Positions 9,113 through 18,076 of a stretch of 64,000 bases of DNA are shown here, one piece after another. Both the position numbers and the translations under genes were made by a program. The stretch comes from Curtobacterium guangdongense (GTDB lineage: Bacteria; Actinomycetota; Actinomycetes; Actinomycetales; Microbacteriaceae). The stretch lies in assembly GCF_049341845.1 (NCBI RefSeq), contig NZ_JBMPIT010000007.1, positions 248,001-312,000 of the forward strand, given 5' to 3'. Position 1 is the first letter of the stretch. Each line of letters starts with the position of its first letter. The notes beneath the pieces are model-generated. The model had not been told where the DNA came from, did not search any database, and saw nothing but the letters and a program-made list of their open reading frames with translations.

Positions 9113-9850
9113 GTGGCCGACTTCGTGTACCAGCAGATCGCGGACTCCCTGCGCGCCAGGATCCTCGACGGGGACCTCGCACCGGGGGACGACGTCCCGA
9201 CCGAGGGTGACCTCGCGGTGCAGTGGAACACGTCACGCGGCCCGGTCCGCAACGCCCTCGCCGAGCTGCGGAACGAGGGGCTGATCGAGTCGACCCGTGG
9301 ACGTCCCTCGCGCGTGCGGACCCGGCAGGTGCAGCAGCGCGCCGACGTGTACACGCCGTTCACCGCCTGGGCGCGGTCGTTCCACCGGACACCGGGCGGG
9401 CGGACCGAGGAGCTCGCGGTGCGCCGTGCCGACGAGCACCAGGCCGCTGCGCTCGGGATCGAGGTCGGCGACCGGGTCGTCGACGTCATCCGGATGCGCA
9501 CGCTCGACGGACGGCCAGCAATGGTCGAGCGCTCCACGTTCATCGAGCCCGTCGGCCGCCTGCTGTTCGAGTTCCAGGAGATCGACGAGGAGTCGATCAC
9601 GGAGTTCCTCGCGACGAAGGGCCACCGGTTCGCGGACGTCACGCACGAGATCGACGCCGTCGCCGCGGACGACCTCGACGCACGACTCATGGAGGTCCAG
9701 CTCGGCTCGCCGATCCTCCGTGTCCGGCGCACCACCGTCGGCGACGACGGACGGGCGTTCGAGTGCTCCGACGACCGCTACCGGAGCGACGTCGTGCGCT
9801 TCACCGTCGTCGCCGCTGGCAACCCGTCCTTCATGCAGCCCCGCCCCTGA
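9113..9850 (+). CDS. GntR/HutC-family (UTRA) regulator, probable phosphonate-operon regulator
   Basis: This 245-residue protein has an N-terminal GntR winged helix (about 1-70: ADSLRARILDGDLAPGDDVP, TSRGPVRNALAELRNEGLIE) and a UTRA ligand-binding domain (about 85-235). It is divergent from the phosphonate operon across 146 bp. UTRA regulators beside phosphonate genes commonly sense the substrate. The GTG at 9113 is chosen because TACGAT (9101-9106) lies 6 nt before it, a leaderless-type promoter; in-frame extensions upstream show no protein-like sequence. Confidence 0.82.
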   Translation: MADFVYQQIADSLRARILDGDLAPGDDVPTEGDLAVQWNTSRGPVRNALAELRNEGLIESTRGRPSRVRTRQVQQRADVYTPFTAWARSFHRTPGGRTEELAVRRADEHQAAALGIEVGDRVVDVIRMRTLDGRPAMVERSTFIEPVGRLLFEFQEIDEESITEFLATKGHRFADVTHEIDAVAADDLDARLMEVQLGSPILRVRRTTVGDDGRAFECSDDRYRSDVVRFTVVAAGNPSFMQPRP

Positions 9851-9867
9851 TCCACGGGACACGTGAC

Positions 9868-9904
9868 GGAGGCACGGTGCGCGCCGGGCGTGCACCGTGC
9901 CTCC
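9868..9904. terminator. 13-bp perfect-stem hairpin between convergent genes
   Basis: GGAGGCACGGTGC (9868-9880) pairs perfectly with 9892-9904 across an 11-nt loop. It lies between the stops of the GntR gene and the secreted phosphodiesterase, and belongs to a family of similar hairpins also seen near 16141, 33775, 51575 and 63617. Confidence 0.7.
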
Positions 9905-9921
9905 AGGCCGGGCGGCGGTGA

Positions 9922-11433
9922 CTAACGGACGGACGGGGCGTCGATGGCCCAGTACCAGTTGTTGTCACCGTTGGTCAGCGACCACTGGACGCGCATCTGC
10001 TGCGCACCCGCCGGGACCGCGATCGTCTGCGTGTCGATCGATGCGATGTGGTCGGACGTGTAGGTCTCGACGTTCTTCCACGCGCCGCCGTCGAAGGAGA
10101 CGAGCACGGAGGCGGTCTCGTTGCCCTCCTTGCGGTAGTGCGATGCGAAGGACAGTGTCGCCGAGGTCTTGCCCGTCACCGTGTACGGGGCGGACACGAT
10201 GCGGCTGTTGAACGTGCCGGTGTGCGACTTGTCCGCCCACTCGTCGGAGTCCGCCACGGCGAAGACGCCGCGGGCGCGGACGTTGTCCTCGCGTCCCTGA
10301 CCGGTCTCGGTGCCGGTCCAGAACGCGTCGCTCGCCAGGGACCAGCCGCGCCACTCGCTCACGCCGCCGGTACCCATCCCGGTGTTGTCGACCGTCCAGC
10401 CCGTGGGCATCGACTTGGTCCAGCCGAGGGTCGAGGCGGGGATGCCGGTCTCGTCGACGCGGGACTGGAGCGCGCCGGCCTTCGTGTCGAACGGGTCGGT
10501 GGAGACCGTGTCGAGCGGGCGGCCGTCGAGCGCAGCGGGGACCGGGACACCGAAGGTGTGCAGGACGTCGGCGGCGATGTCGACGTTCTTCGGGGCGACG
10601 GCCGGGGTCGTCTTCGTGATCCCGGCGCCCGTCTTCAGGATGAAGGACGAGCGTTCGGCCGGGGTGCTGCCGCCGTGGCCGCCGGCGGCGGTGTGCCCGT
10701 GGTCGCTCGTGACGATGAACGACCAGTCGGCGGCGTCGGACCGCTTCGCCACCGCGGCCCGGATCTGGCCGATGTACCCGTCGACCTCGTGGATCGCGTC
10801 GAGGTAGGCCTGTGAGGCGGCGCCGGATGCGTGTCCGGCCTCGTCGACGTCGTCGAAGTGGACGAACGAGGCGTTCGGGCCCGCACTGGTGATCTTCGTG
10901 ACGGCGCGGGCCGCGGTGTCGGCGTCACCGTTCGCGGCTTGGACGTCGTCGACTGTGCTCGTGATGAGCGGAGTGCCGGTCGACCCGTCGACGATCGGGT
11001 TCCAGCTGACGTCGGCGAACGTCGACAGGCTCGGGTTCGCCTGCTCGAGTCGCGTCAGGAAGTCGGGGTACTGCGACAGGTGCGTCCCCGTGCCCCACGA
11101 GTTGCTCGTCACCCCGTGCTCGTCCGGCCAGACGCCGGTGAGGTTCGTCGCCCACCCCGGTCCGGAGAGCGTCGGCGCCATCGGGTCGGCGTACAGGGAG
11201 GTCTTCGACGAGTACCCGGACGCGATCATCGCGTCGAGGTTCGGCGCGTCAGCCGGTGCGATGCGGTCGAACAGCAGTCCGTCCACCCCGATGACGACGA
11301 CGTGCTTCTCGGTCGTCGAGGCGGCGGGTGCGGTCGGGGTCGTGGCGGACGCGACGGTCGGCGCGCCGAATGCGATGCCGGCGATGGTGGTCGCGGTCAG
11401 ACAAGCCGCGATCGTGGTGCGGAGGTTCCGCAT
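9922..11433 (-). CDS. Secreted alkaline-phosphatase-superfamily phosphodiesterase with C-terminal beta domain
   Basis: This 503-residue exported protein has a signal peptide (about 1-31, cleavage near VASA/TTP) and an alkaline-phosphatase/NPP-type catalytic domain (about 40-340). Metal-ligand motifs are visible: VIGVDGLL, a candidate nucleophile in MAPTLSGPGWAT, FVHFDDVDEAGHASG, and TSDHGHT followed by GGHGG. Residues about 365-503 form a second, probably jelly-roll, domain of unknown ligand. ATG 11433 has a good ribosome site (AAGGAG). It probably releases phosphate from extracellular phosphodiesters or phosphonate esters. A regulatory motif shared with the phosphonate operon hints at co-control. 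Confidence 0.78.
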   Translation of the reverse strand: MRNLRTTIAACLTATTIAGIAFGAPTVASATTPTAPAASTTEKHVVVIGVDGLLFDRIAPADAPNLDAMIASGYSSKTSLYADPMAPTLSGPGWATNLTGVWPDEHGVTSNSWGTGTHLSQYPDFLTRLEQANPSLSTFADVSWNPIVDGSTGTPLITSTVDDVQAANGDADTAARAVTKITSAGPNASFVHFDDVDEAGHASGAASQAYLDAIHEVDGYIGQIRAAVAKRSDAADWSFIVTSDHGHTAAGGHGGSTPAERSSFILKTGAGITKTTPAVAPKNVDIAADVLHTFGVPVPAALDGRPLDTVSTDPFDTKAGALQSRVDETGIPASTLGWTKSMPTGWTVDNTGMGTGGVSEWRGWSLASDAFWTGTETGQGREDNVRARGVFAVADSDEWADKSHTGTFNSRIVSAPYTVTGKTSATLSFASHYRKEGNETASVLVSFDGGAWKNVETYTSDHIASIDTQTIAVPAGAQQMRVQWSLTNGDNNWYWAIDAPSVR

Positions 11434-11490
11434 GTCGTGCTCCTTCGAACGGTGAGGGGCGGTTCGCCCGACACCATCCGAACGGAGTTC

Positions 11491-11522
11491 GGTATACAAC
11501 GTGCGCATGTTCCCTGAACATG
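11491..11522. promoter_or_regulatory. Operator-like elements upstream of secreted phosphodiesterase
   Basis: GGTATACAAC (11491-11500) is identical to 9000-9009 of the phosphonate operon. Just upstream for the minus gene lies CATGTTC-cct-GAACATG (11506-11522), a palindrome with 7-bp arms. The gene starts at 11433, so these fit a promoter/operator region. Confidence 0.5.
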
Positions 11523-11539
11523 TGTTGACATGTTTGTCG

Positions 11540-12316
11540 TCAGTGTGCGACGGCGCTGATCATCCCCAGCCCGACACTGATGCGGTCGGCCACCTCGATG
11601 AGGTCCTCGGCGAGGGAGTCCATGTCGCGGTCGCGGAGCTGTGTGACCCGGCCGGAGATCGACAGCGCTGCGGCGATCCGGCCGGACGCGTTCCGGATCG
11701 GCGCAGCGATGCAGAACCGACCGAGCGCGAGCTCCTGGTTCTCGACGCACCACCCGCGCGAGGCCGACGCCGCGAGGTCCGCGGACAGGGCGTCGTGCGT
11801 CGTGATGGTGTGGTCGGTGTAGCGGGGGAGCTCCGGGAGCAGCGCCTGCCGCTGCGCCTCGGTCAGGTCGAGCATCAGGGCCTTGCCGAGCGCCGATGCG
11901 TGCAGGGGTTGCCGCATGCCGATCATCGTGTGCGACTTGGGTGCGAGCGATCCCTCGAAGTGACAGAGGTAGATCGCCCACGCATCGTCGAGGACGCCGA
12001 CGTTGGCGGTCAGGCCGATGCGGTGCGCGAGCTCCTGCGCCGCTGCACGGGACTCGCGGTGGACCGGGTTGTGGTTCAGGCCCTGGCTGGCGAGCTCGAG
12101 CACGGCGCGCCCGACCGAGTAGCCCTGCGTCTCCGGGTCGCGGCGCACGTACTCGAGGGACTCCAGCGTCGCCAGGAGCCGACCGGTCGTCGAGGTCCCG
12201 AGCCCGATGGCCCTGGCGATGTCCGACGCGCGGACGCTCCCGTTCTCGGAGGCGCCGAGCGCACCGAGGACCGCGGCGGCGCGTTCGATGCTCTGGTTCG
12301 GAGGGGTGGTGGCCAT
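11540..12316 (-). CDS. IclR-family transcriptional regulator
   Basis: This 258-residue protein has an N-terminal IclR winged helix (about 8-65: QSIERAAAVLGALG, GTSTTGRLLATLESLEYVRR) and a GAF-like effector domain (about 85-255: HASALGKALML, RGWCVENQELALGRFCIAAPI). It lies 106 bp downstream of the FAD oxidoreductase gene on the same strand. It probably controls that gene and the divergent MHS symporter in response to the imported organic acid or sugar derivative. The ligand is unknown. Confidence 0.88.
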   Translation of the reverse strand: MATTPPNQSIERAAAVLGALGASENGSVRASDIARAIGLGTSTTGRLLATLESLEYVRRDPETQGYSVGRAVLELASQGLNHNPVHRESRAAAQELAHRIGLTANVGVLDDAWAIYLCHFEGSLAPKSHTMIGMRQPLHASALGKALMLDLTEAQRQALLPELPRYTDHTITTHDALSADLAASASRGWCVENQELALGRFCIAAPIRNASGRIAAALSISGRVTQLRDRDMDSLAEDLIEVADRISVGLGMISAVAH

Positions 12317-12422
12317 GTGCCCATTCTGCTGGTCGGACGGGCACCCCGCGGTGATGGGCTTCGACTCTGCCCGGGCCGCGCGGACCGTGACGCCGCCGAC
12401 AGTGGGGCGCGGGGATCAGCGG

Positions 12423-14684
12423 TCAGTGGACCTTCACGGCGCTCGCCGTGACGAACGGCGAACCGTTGGTCGCGGTCACGATGACGCGCAGCGACGACGT
12501 GCGGACCGGCTCGACGTCGTGGACGCGGTGCCGGTGGCGGTTGCCCGCGACCTCGGCGACCACGCGCCAGTCGCCGTCGACACACACCTCGACCCGGTAG
12601 TCGCGGGCGAGGTCCGGCACGACATCCCAGTGCGTGCGGTGGTGGTGCAGGTTGATGAGGTCCGCGTCGACGTCGTCGTTCCAGACGATGCGGACCTGGT
12701 GGACATCGACGGGTTCCGCCCAGTCGAGCGTCAGCGCTGCCGTGCCGACCGCGTCGGACGACCACATGTGCGGCCCGCCGAATGGACGCTGGAACCCGTC
12801 CACCGCCCTGGAGGCTCGCCACGCGTCCGTCTCGCCGCTCACCCTGAACGCGAATCCGGTTCCGCGCAGGGTGCGTGCCTCCCAGTCGGTGACCGGTTGG
12901 TCGGCCTCCTCGGGGATGTGGTCGTCGAACGCCTCGTCCTCGGCGGAGCGGGCACGGAGCGCCATCACGCCGTACGGGTGGGCCGTCGTCCGGAAGAGCC
13001 GGACGCCGGGGGCAGCCCGGACGACGACGACCGCGTTGCACGGCTCGTCCGGCGTGAACGCGAGGTCGACCACCGCGTCACCGACACCGGCGGGCACGTG
13101 CGCCGAGTGCGTGGCGACGTGGACGATCGGGGCGTAGTTCTGCGGCTTGCCGGTGGTCCAGAGCTCGACGGTCAGGTCGGAGGCCCGGTCGGCCGCGGTG
13201 CGGATGGCGATCGTCCCGAGCGTCGGGTCCACCGGGAGGACGATCGCGGCGTCGCGGTCGAGGGCGAAGGTCTCCTCGCTGGTCCAGGGCGTGGTGTCGA
13301 TCGTGGTCAGCTCCGAGCTCGCCGAGACGCGGGCGCCGCGTGCCAGGTCGGAGCCGTCGACGGCCCGGACGCCGATGAGCGGGGCGTCCTCGCGGAGGAG
13401 CGTCTGCTGGAGCATCGCGACGTGGTCGGTCCCGAGTTCCCGGGGCGTCGTCCCGTGTCGCGCCACGAGGTGTGCGGCGGTGCCGGCGGCCTGTCCCAGT
13501 GCGGAGCAGGTGGCCATCACCCGTGTGGACCCGAACGCGATGTGCGACGCGGAGATGTTCCGGCCGGCGAACAGCAGGTTCGCGACGTTCGCCGAGTAGA
13601 GGGAGCGGAACGGGATGTCGTACGTGCCGTCGGTGTAGCGCTGCTGGGCGCCGGCCGTCGGTGCGTAGACGCCCTCGACCGGGTGCAGGTCGATCGACCA
13701 GCCGCCGAACGCGACGGTGTCGGGGAAGGTCCGCTGCGACAGCAGGTCGTGCTGCGTGAGGGTGTGGTCGCCCACGAACCGTCGGTACTCGCGCTTGCCG
13801 GGGATCGCGCCGACCCAGTCGAGCGTCAGGGTGTCGGCGTCGAACTGCCCGGAGTTCTTGATGTGGTCCCAGATGCCGTAGACGACGCCCCAGAGCTCGT
13901 CGCGGATGTGTTCGTTGTCGGTCACGGTGTCGAGCTCGCCGCCCCACTCGATCCACCAGTAGTTGCAGCCGTTGTCGCCCGTCTTGATCGCGCGGTTCAC
14001 GAGGATCGGGGTCGTGGAGAGGTCGACGGCGATGGACGGTGCGACGAACTTCTCGGGCTTCCCGGTGTCGTGCGTGGAGAAGAAGATCGAGCTGCCGAGG
14101 AGCTCGTCGTCGGCCTGCTCCGGTGCCCAGTCCTCGCCGTACTCGTCGCGCCCTTCGCGGCCGATGCGGTACTCGGCGCCGGCGAGGGCGCCGACGAGTC
14201 CGTCGCCCGTGCAGTCGAGGAACACCGGCGCGGTGAAGGTCGTCTCGATCTCGCTGCCCATCGTCCACCCGCTGACGCTCGTGATCCGGTGCGCCCCGTC
14301 GTCGTCGGTCGTCGTGACCGTGCGCACGTCGGTGTTGAGGTGCAGGTGCACATTCGGCTCGGCGCGGACGAGGTCGAGCACGACCTGGTCCCAGTAGATC
14401 GCGTTGCCCTGCGGGTTGCGGTACTGGTTCTCGAGGAACAGCTCGCCCATGATCCCGGTCTCGCGGGCGAACCGTTGCGTGCCGTGCGCGGTGGCGCCGA
14501 CGACCCACACGCGGATCTCGCTCGAGGAGTTGCCGCCGAGGACGGGCCGGTTGGTGACGAGGGCGACGCTGGAGCCGAGGCGGGCGGCGGCGACGGCGGC
14601 GCTCACACCGGCGAGACCGCCGCCGACGACCACGACGTCGTGGTGCTGTTTGCGGGACTGCATGGCAGCGAACGTATCATCCAT
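12423..14684 (-). CDS. FAD-dependent oxidoreductase (FAD_oxidored family) with galactose-binding-like tail
   Basis: This 753-residue protein begins with a Rossmann FAD motif (VVVVGGGLAGVSAA, about 17-30). It continues with the long FAD_oxidored domain (to about 520) that includes FLDCTGDGLVGALAGAEY and a late FAD motif region SHIAFGSTRVMATCSALGQA. The last 150 residues (MWSSD, LTLDWAEPVDVHQVRIVWND) look like an F5/8-type or galactose-binding beta-sandwich. Reported members act on sugars or uronate-like compounds, but this substrate is unknown. No signal peptide is seen. ATG 14684 is used; ATG 14663 is possible. Divergent MHS symporter and nearby IclR gene suggest one catabolic unit. Confidence 0.75.
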   Translation of the reverse strand: MDDTFAAMQSRKQHHDVVVVGGGLAGVSAAVAAARLGSSVALVTNRPVLGGNSSSEIRVWVVGATAHGTQRFARETGIMGELFLENQYRNPQGNAIYWDQVVLDLVRAEPNVHLHLNTDVRTVTTTDDDGAHRITSVSGWTMGSEIETTFTAPVFLDCTGDGLVGALAGAEYRIGREGRDEYGEDWAPEQADDELLGSSIFFSTHDTGKPEKFVAPSIAVDLSTTPILVNRAIKTGDNGCNYWWIEWGGELDTVTDNEHIRDELWGVVYGIWDHIKNSGQFDADTLTLDWVGAIPGKREYRRFVGDHTLTQHDLLSQRTFPDTVAFGGWSIDLHPVEGVYAPTAGAQQRYTDGTYDIPFRSLYSANVANLLFAGRNISASHIAFGSTRVMATCSALGQAAGTAAHLVARHGTTPRELGTDHVAMLQQTLLREDAPLIGVRAVDGSDLARGARVSASSELTTIDTTPWTSEETFALDRDAAIVLPVDPTLGTIAIRTAADRASDLTVELWTTGKPQNYAPIVHVATHSAHVPAGVGDAVVDLAFTPDEPCNAVVVVRAAPGVRLFRTTAHPYGVMALRARSAEDEAFDDHIPEEADQPVTDWEARTLRGTGFAFRVSGETDAWRASRAVDGFQRPFGGPHMWSSDAVGTAALTLDWAEPVDVHQVRIVWNDDVDADLINLHHHRTHWDVVPDLARDYRVEVCVDGDWRVVAEVAGNRHRHRVHDVEPVRTSSLRVIVTATNGSPFVTASAVKVH

Positions 14685-14693
14685 TGGTGTTTC

Positions 14694-14712
14694 TTTCCCA
14701 CTGTGTGGCAAA
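14694..14712. promoter_or_regulatory. 19-bp palindrome between FAD oxidoreductase and MHS symporter
   Basis: The site TTTCCCACTGTGTGGCAAA is palindromic around a TGT centre with one mismatch per arm. It lies 10 bp before the start of the minus FAD gene and 60 bp before the plus symporter gene, a good place for the IclR regulator to bind. Confidence 0.5.
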
Positions 14713-14771
14713 GTATGCCCGGCCGATGCTATGGTCAAGCAACTCTCGACAACGAAGTGTGAGGTTCCCAC

Positions 14772-16124
14772 ATGAGCGACGCAACCCGAGCGCCTGCAGC
14801 TCCGGACGCTGCCACCACCCCTGATCTGCAGACCGCGCTGGGTGACGACGCTCGTCGCACCGGCATGCGGAAGGTCATCGTCGCCGCCGGTGTCGGCCAC
14901 TTCGTCGAGTGGTTCGACTTCGGCCTCTACGGCACGCTCGCGACGGTCATCTCCGTGCACTTCTTCAAGCAGGGTGACCCGCAGGTCGCGCTGCTCTCGG
15001 CGTTCGCCGTGTTCGGCGCCGGGTTCGTGATGCGTCCGCTCGGCGGGCTCTTCTGGGGGTCGCTCGGCGACCGGGTCGGCCGCAAGACGACGCTCGCGAC
15101 GGTCATCCTCATCACGAGCGGCGCGACCGCGGTGATGGGCATCCTGCCGACGTACGACAACGTCGGACTGTGGGCACCGCTGCTGCTCGTCGTCGTGCGA
15201 CTCGTGCAGGGCTTCGCGGCGGGCGGTGAGGGAGCGGGGGCGACCACGCTGCTGGCGGAGTACGCCCCGTCGAACCGACGCGGCTTCGTCACGAGCTTCA
15301 TCGACGTCTTCGGGTTCATGGCGTTCATCGTCGGTGGCGGCCTGGTGTTCCTGTTCACCGCGATCGCCGGCGGGGACGCCCTCGGGTCGTGGGGTTGGCG
15401 CGTCCTGTTCCTCATCGCGGTGCCGCTCGGCCTCGTCGGGCTCTACCTCCGCACGAAGCTCGAGGACACCCCGGAGTTCCGGGCGCTCAAGGCGAAGGGC
15501 GAGGTCGCGGCGAACCCGCTGCGCCGCTCGATCCGCAGCTCGTGGAAGGCGCTGCTGTTCTGCGTCGGGTTCGTCGTGATCAAGGCCGTCGGGCACTGGA
15601 TCCTGCAGACGTTCATGCCGTCCTACCTGCAGACCGACCTCGGGTACTCCCCGCTGGTGTCCTACGGCGCCGTCGTCCTCGGGTTCATCGTGATCGCCGC
15701 CCTGGTGCCGTTCTTCGGGCTGCTGTCGGACAAGATCGGCCGGAAGCCCGTCATGCTGGCCGGTTGTGCAGGGTTCGTCGTGCTGACCTACCCGACGCTC
15801 ATGCTCATGAACGCCGGCAACTTCTGGGCGGCCGCCGGGGCGATGATGCTCCTCGGGCTGTTCATGGCCGCGTTCGACGGTGCCGTGAGCGCCGCGATGG
15901 CGGAGCTCTTCCCGACGAACATCCGCTACGGCTCGATGGGCATCGCCTACAACATCAGCGTGGCGATCTTCGGTGGGGTCACCCCGTACTTCGCCACCTG
16001 GCTGATCGCCTCCACGGGCAACACCTTCGCACCGGCCTTCTACGTGATGGCCGCCGCGCTGATCAGCGGCATCGCGGTCCTGCGGGCCCGCGAGACCAAC
16101 AAGGCCTCGTTGCGTCCGGAGTGA
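14772..16124 (+). CDS. MFS transporter, metabolite:H+ symporter (MHS) type
   Basis: This 450-residue protein has 12 predicted membrane helices. It has the MHS opening (GVGHFVEWFDFGLYGTLATV), the loop 2-3 motif GSLGDRVGRKTT (about 95-106), a charged motif VQGFAAGGEGAGATTLLAEY (about 145-165), and the second-half copy LSDKIGRKPVML (about 318-330). The family imports carboxylates, osmolytes or related metabolites with protons. Its partner is probably the FAD oxidoreductase encoded divergently. The substrate is unknown. Confidence 0.88.
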   Translation: MSDATRAPAAPDAATTPDLQTALGDDARRTGMRKVIVAAGVGHFVEWFDFGLYGTLATVISVHFFKQGDPQVALLSAFAVFGAGFVMRPLGGLFWGSLGDRVGRKTTLATVILITSGATAVMGILPTYDNVGLWAPLLLVVVRLVQGFAAGGEGAGATTLLAEYAPSNRRGFVTSFIDVFGFMAFIVGGGLVFLFTAIAGGDALGSWGWRVLFLIAVPLGLVGLYLRTKLEDTPEFRALKAKGEVAANPLRRSIRSSWKALLFCVGFVVIKAVGHWILQTFMPSYLQTDLGYSPLVSYGAVVLGFIVIAALVPFFGLLSDKIGRKPVMLAGCAGFVVLTYPTLMLMNAGNFWAAAGAMMLLGLFMAAFDGAVSAAMAELFPTNIRYGSMGIAYNISVAIFGGVTPYFATWLIASTGNTFAPAFYVMAAALISGIAVLRARETNKASLRPE

Positions 16125-16140
16125 CGCGGCGACCCGGAGC

Positions 16141-16188
16141 CGGTCTGGAGGTCCGTGGCGGGCGTGCCACGGGCCTCCAGGCCGTTTT
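16141..16188 (+). terminator. Strong intrinsic terminator after MHS symporter
   Basis: A 19-bp stem (16141-16159 with 16166-16184, two G-U pairs) and a 6-nt loop are followed by TTTT at 16185-16188. The core GGAGGtCCGTGGC / GCCACGGgCCTCC belongs to the recurrent hairpin family of this window. Confidence 0.85.
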
Positions 16189-16236
16189 GCAGGGCGGTTT
16201 CATGCTCGACTCACGGTCCGCCGCTATCGTGCTCAC

Positions 16237-17772
16237 GTGAGTTCGCAACCCGATGAGACGACTGTGCGCCGCGGACGCGGCGCGGTGCCGCCCCGGCACG
16301 GCCGCCAGAAGCGCGGCTTCGGCGTGGTGCTGCCCGCCGTCGCCGGCGTGCTCACGATGGCCCTGCTGCTCGGCGGCGGCTACGCGGCGTACGCGTACAA
16401 CCGCCTGGCGTCGAGCGTCACCAAGGTCGACGCGATCACCGGTTCGACGGAGAAGAAGGACGACGTCGACGGCAAGGCGATGAACATCCTGCTGGTCGGG
16501 GACGACCACCGGCCGGAGAACGCCACCCCCGAGCAGATGGCCGAGCTCAGCACCGAGGACGACGGTGGCGGCACGAACACCGACACGATGATCGTGTTGC
16601 ACATCTCCGCGGACGGCAAGGACGCGACGATGATCTCGTTCCCGCGCGACTCGTACGTCGCGATCCCCGGGGTCGGCAAGGGAAAGCTCAACAGTGCCTT
16701 CTACTACGGCACCCTCAACGGCGGCGGTCCCTCGGGTGGAGCACAGCTGCTCATCAAGACGATCGAGGGGCTCAGCGGGCTGTCGATCGACCACTACGTG
16801 CGCGTCTCCCTGCTCGGGTTCTACGAGATCGTCAAGCAACTGGGGCCGGTCTCGGTCTGCCTCAAGGAGCCCGCCAAGGACAGCTACTCGGGCGTCGACC
16901 TGCCGGCAGGCACGTCCGAGCTCGACGCCAAGCAGGCGCTGTCGTTCGTCCGGCAGCGGCACGGACTGCCGAACGGCGACCTCGACCGCCAGGTCCGTCA
17001 GCAGTACTTCCTGTCGCAGGAAGCGCGGAAGATCCTGTCGGCGGGCACCCTGCTCAACCCCGTGAAGACGACGAACATCATCGATGCCATCGGCGGGTCC
17101 ATCGAGACCGACCAGGGACTCGACATGCTCTCGCTCGCCACCCAGCTGCGGAACCTGCGGCCGGCGAACATCAAGTCGGCGACGATCCCGATCCTCGGTA
17201 CCCCCACGATCTACGTCGGCGGCTCCGCCCTGTCGATCGTGGAGGTCGACACCGCCGGCATGCCCGCGTTCGTGCAGAGCCTCGTCGGGCAACCGGAGGC
17301 GTACACGAAGGCAACGGCGGCCGACCCGGCGAGCGTCGCGGTGACCGTCCTCAACGGCAGCGGCGTGACGGGTGCGGCCGGTGCTGCCGGTACGGTGCTC
17401 GCCGGACGGTCGTTCCAGGTCGGCGCACCGGGATCGTCGGACACCACCGCGACGACGATGGTGCAGTACCCCGCTGGTATGGAGGCGCAGGCGAAGGCCG
17501 TCGTCGCCGCGGTCCCCGGCGCGGTCGCCGTGCAGACCTCCTCGGTGCAGGGCGTGACGCTCGTCCTCGGCACGGACGGCAAGACCGCGGTCGCGGCCGA
17601 GCAGCCGGCCGACCCGGCGGCGCCGTCGGATGCGGCATCCCCGTCGGACCAGGCATCGTCCGATTCCGGGTCGTCGGACTCGGGATCGTCGGACTCGGGA
17701 TCGTCGTCCGAGCCGAGCCCGACCTCCACCGCCGTGCACAACTACGGCTCGGCGGATTCCTGCATCTACTAG
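16237..17772 (+). CDS. LCP (LytR-CpsA-Psr) family cell-wall glycopolymer ligase with LytR_C domain
   Basis: This 511-residue membrane protein has a short basic cytoplasmic N-terminus, one membrane helix (about 27-50) and an extracellular LCP catalytic domain (about 80-255). The domain has the conserved TDTMIVLHIS, ISFPRDSYVAIPG and LSFVRQRHGLPNGDLDRQVRQQ segments that hold the Arg/Asp residues for pyrophosphate-lipid binding. A LytR_C domain (about 350-445) and a Ser/Asp-rich tail follow. LCP enzymes transfer undecaprenyl-linked polymers onto peptidoglycan. TATCGT at 16225-16230 lies 6 nt before the GTG, suggesting a leaderless transcript. The last residues (DSCIY) include a lone Cys. Confidence 0.88.
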   Translation: MSSQPDETTVRRGRGAVPPRHGRQKRGFGVVLPAVAGVLTMALLLGGGYAAYAYNRLASSVTKVDAITGSTEKKDDVDGKAMNILLVGDDHRPENATPEQMAELSTEDDGGGTNTDTMIVLHISADGKDATMISFPRDSYVAIPGVGKGKLNSAFYYGTLNGGGPSGGAQLLIKTIEGLSGLSIDHYVRVSLLGFYEIVKQLGPVSVCLKEPAKDSYSGVDLPAGTSELDAKQALSFVRQRHGLPNGDLDRQVRQQYFLSQEARKILSAGTLLNPVKTTNIIDAIGGSIETDQGLDMLSLATQLRNLRPANIKSATIPILGTPTIYVGGSALSIVEVDTAGMPAFVQSLVGQPEAYTKATAADPASVAVTVLNGSGVTGAAGAAGTVLAGRSFQVGAPGSSDTTATTMVQYPAGMEAQAKAVVAAVPGAVAVQTSSVQGVTLVLGTDGKTAVAAEQPADPAAPSDAASPSDQASSDSGSSDSGSSDSGSSSEPSPTSTAVHNYGSADSCIY

Positions 17773-18076
17773 TAAGGGGCTCCGCACCGCGGCCCGCGGT
17801 CAAGGGCGCGACAGGAAACTCCGTGAACTCCTGAAGCACGTGTGACCGCGCGTGTCTCCCTGCGACGCGACACGCGCAGCCCGGTTGCGCCACCTTGCCG
17901 GCTGAATCGAGGCCATGCGGGCGCAGAAGCGCCGGACGTGCGGGTGGGGCAGGTCTGGCGCGGTGAGACTCCTTTGGTCCGGCTCGTCCGGACATCGCGA
18001 TCCAGAGGTCGTCACGTCGAGCGGCGCTGGATCGGGCGATTCGCGCGCACCGACCCTTCTGTGTACGTTAACGGTC
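17773..18076. other. Intergenic region between LCP gene and bacteriocin locus
   Basis: No convincing gene is seen in these 304 bases. A hairpin (GCGCGTGTC 17848-17856 with GACACGCGC 17869-17877, 12-nt loop) may end the LCP transcript. A smaller one (GTCCGG 17977-17982 with 17988-17993) lies further on. The last bases (TACGTT 18064-18069) look like a -10 box 7 nt before the bacteriocin ATG. Confidence 0.5.

Noticed and set aside
16608..17741. Serine/aspartate repeat gene near LCP tail
   Set aside because: It is the Ser-rich C-terminal tail of the LCP protein, not a separate gene.
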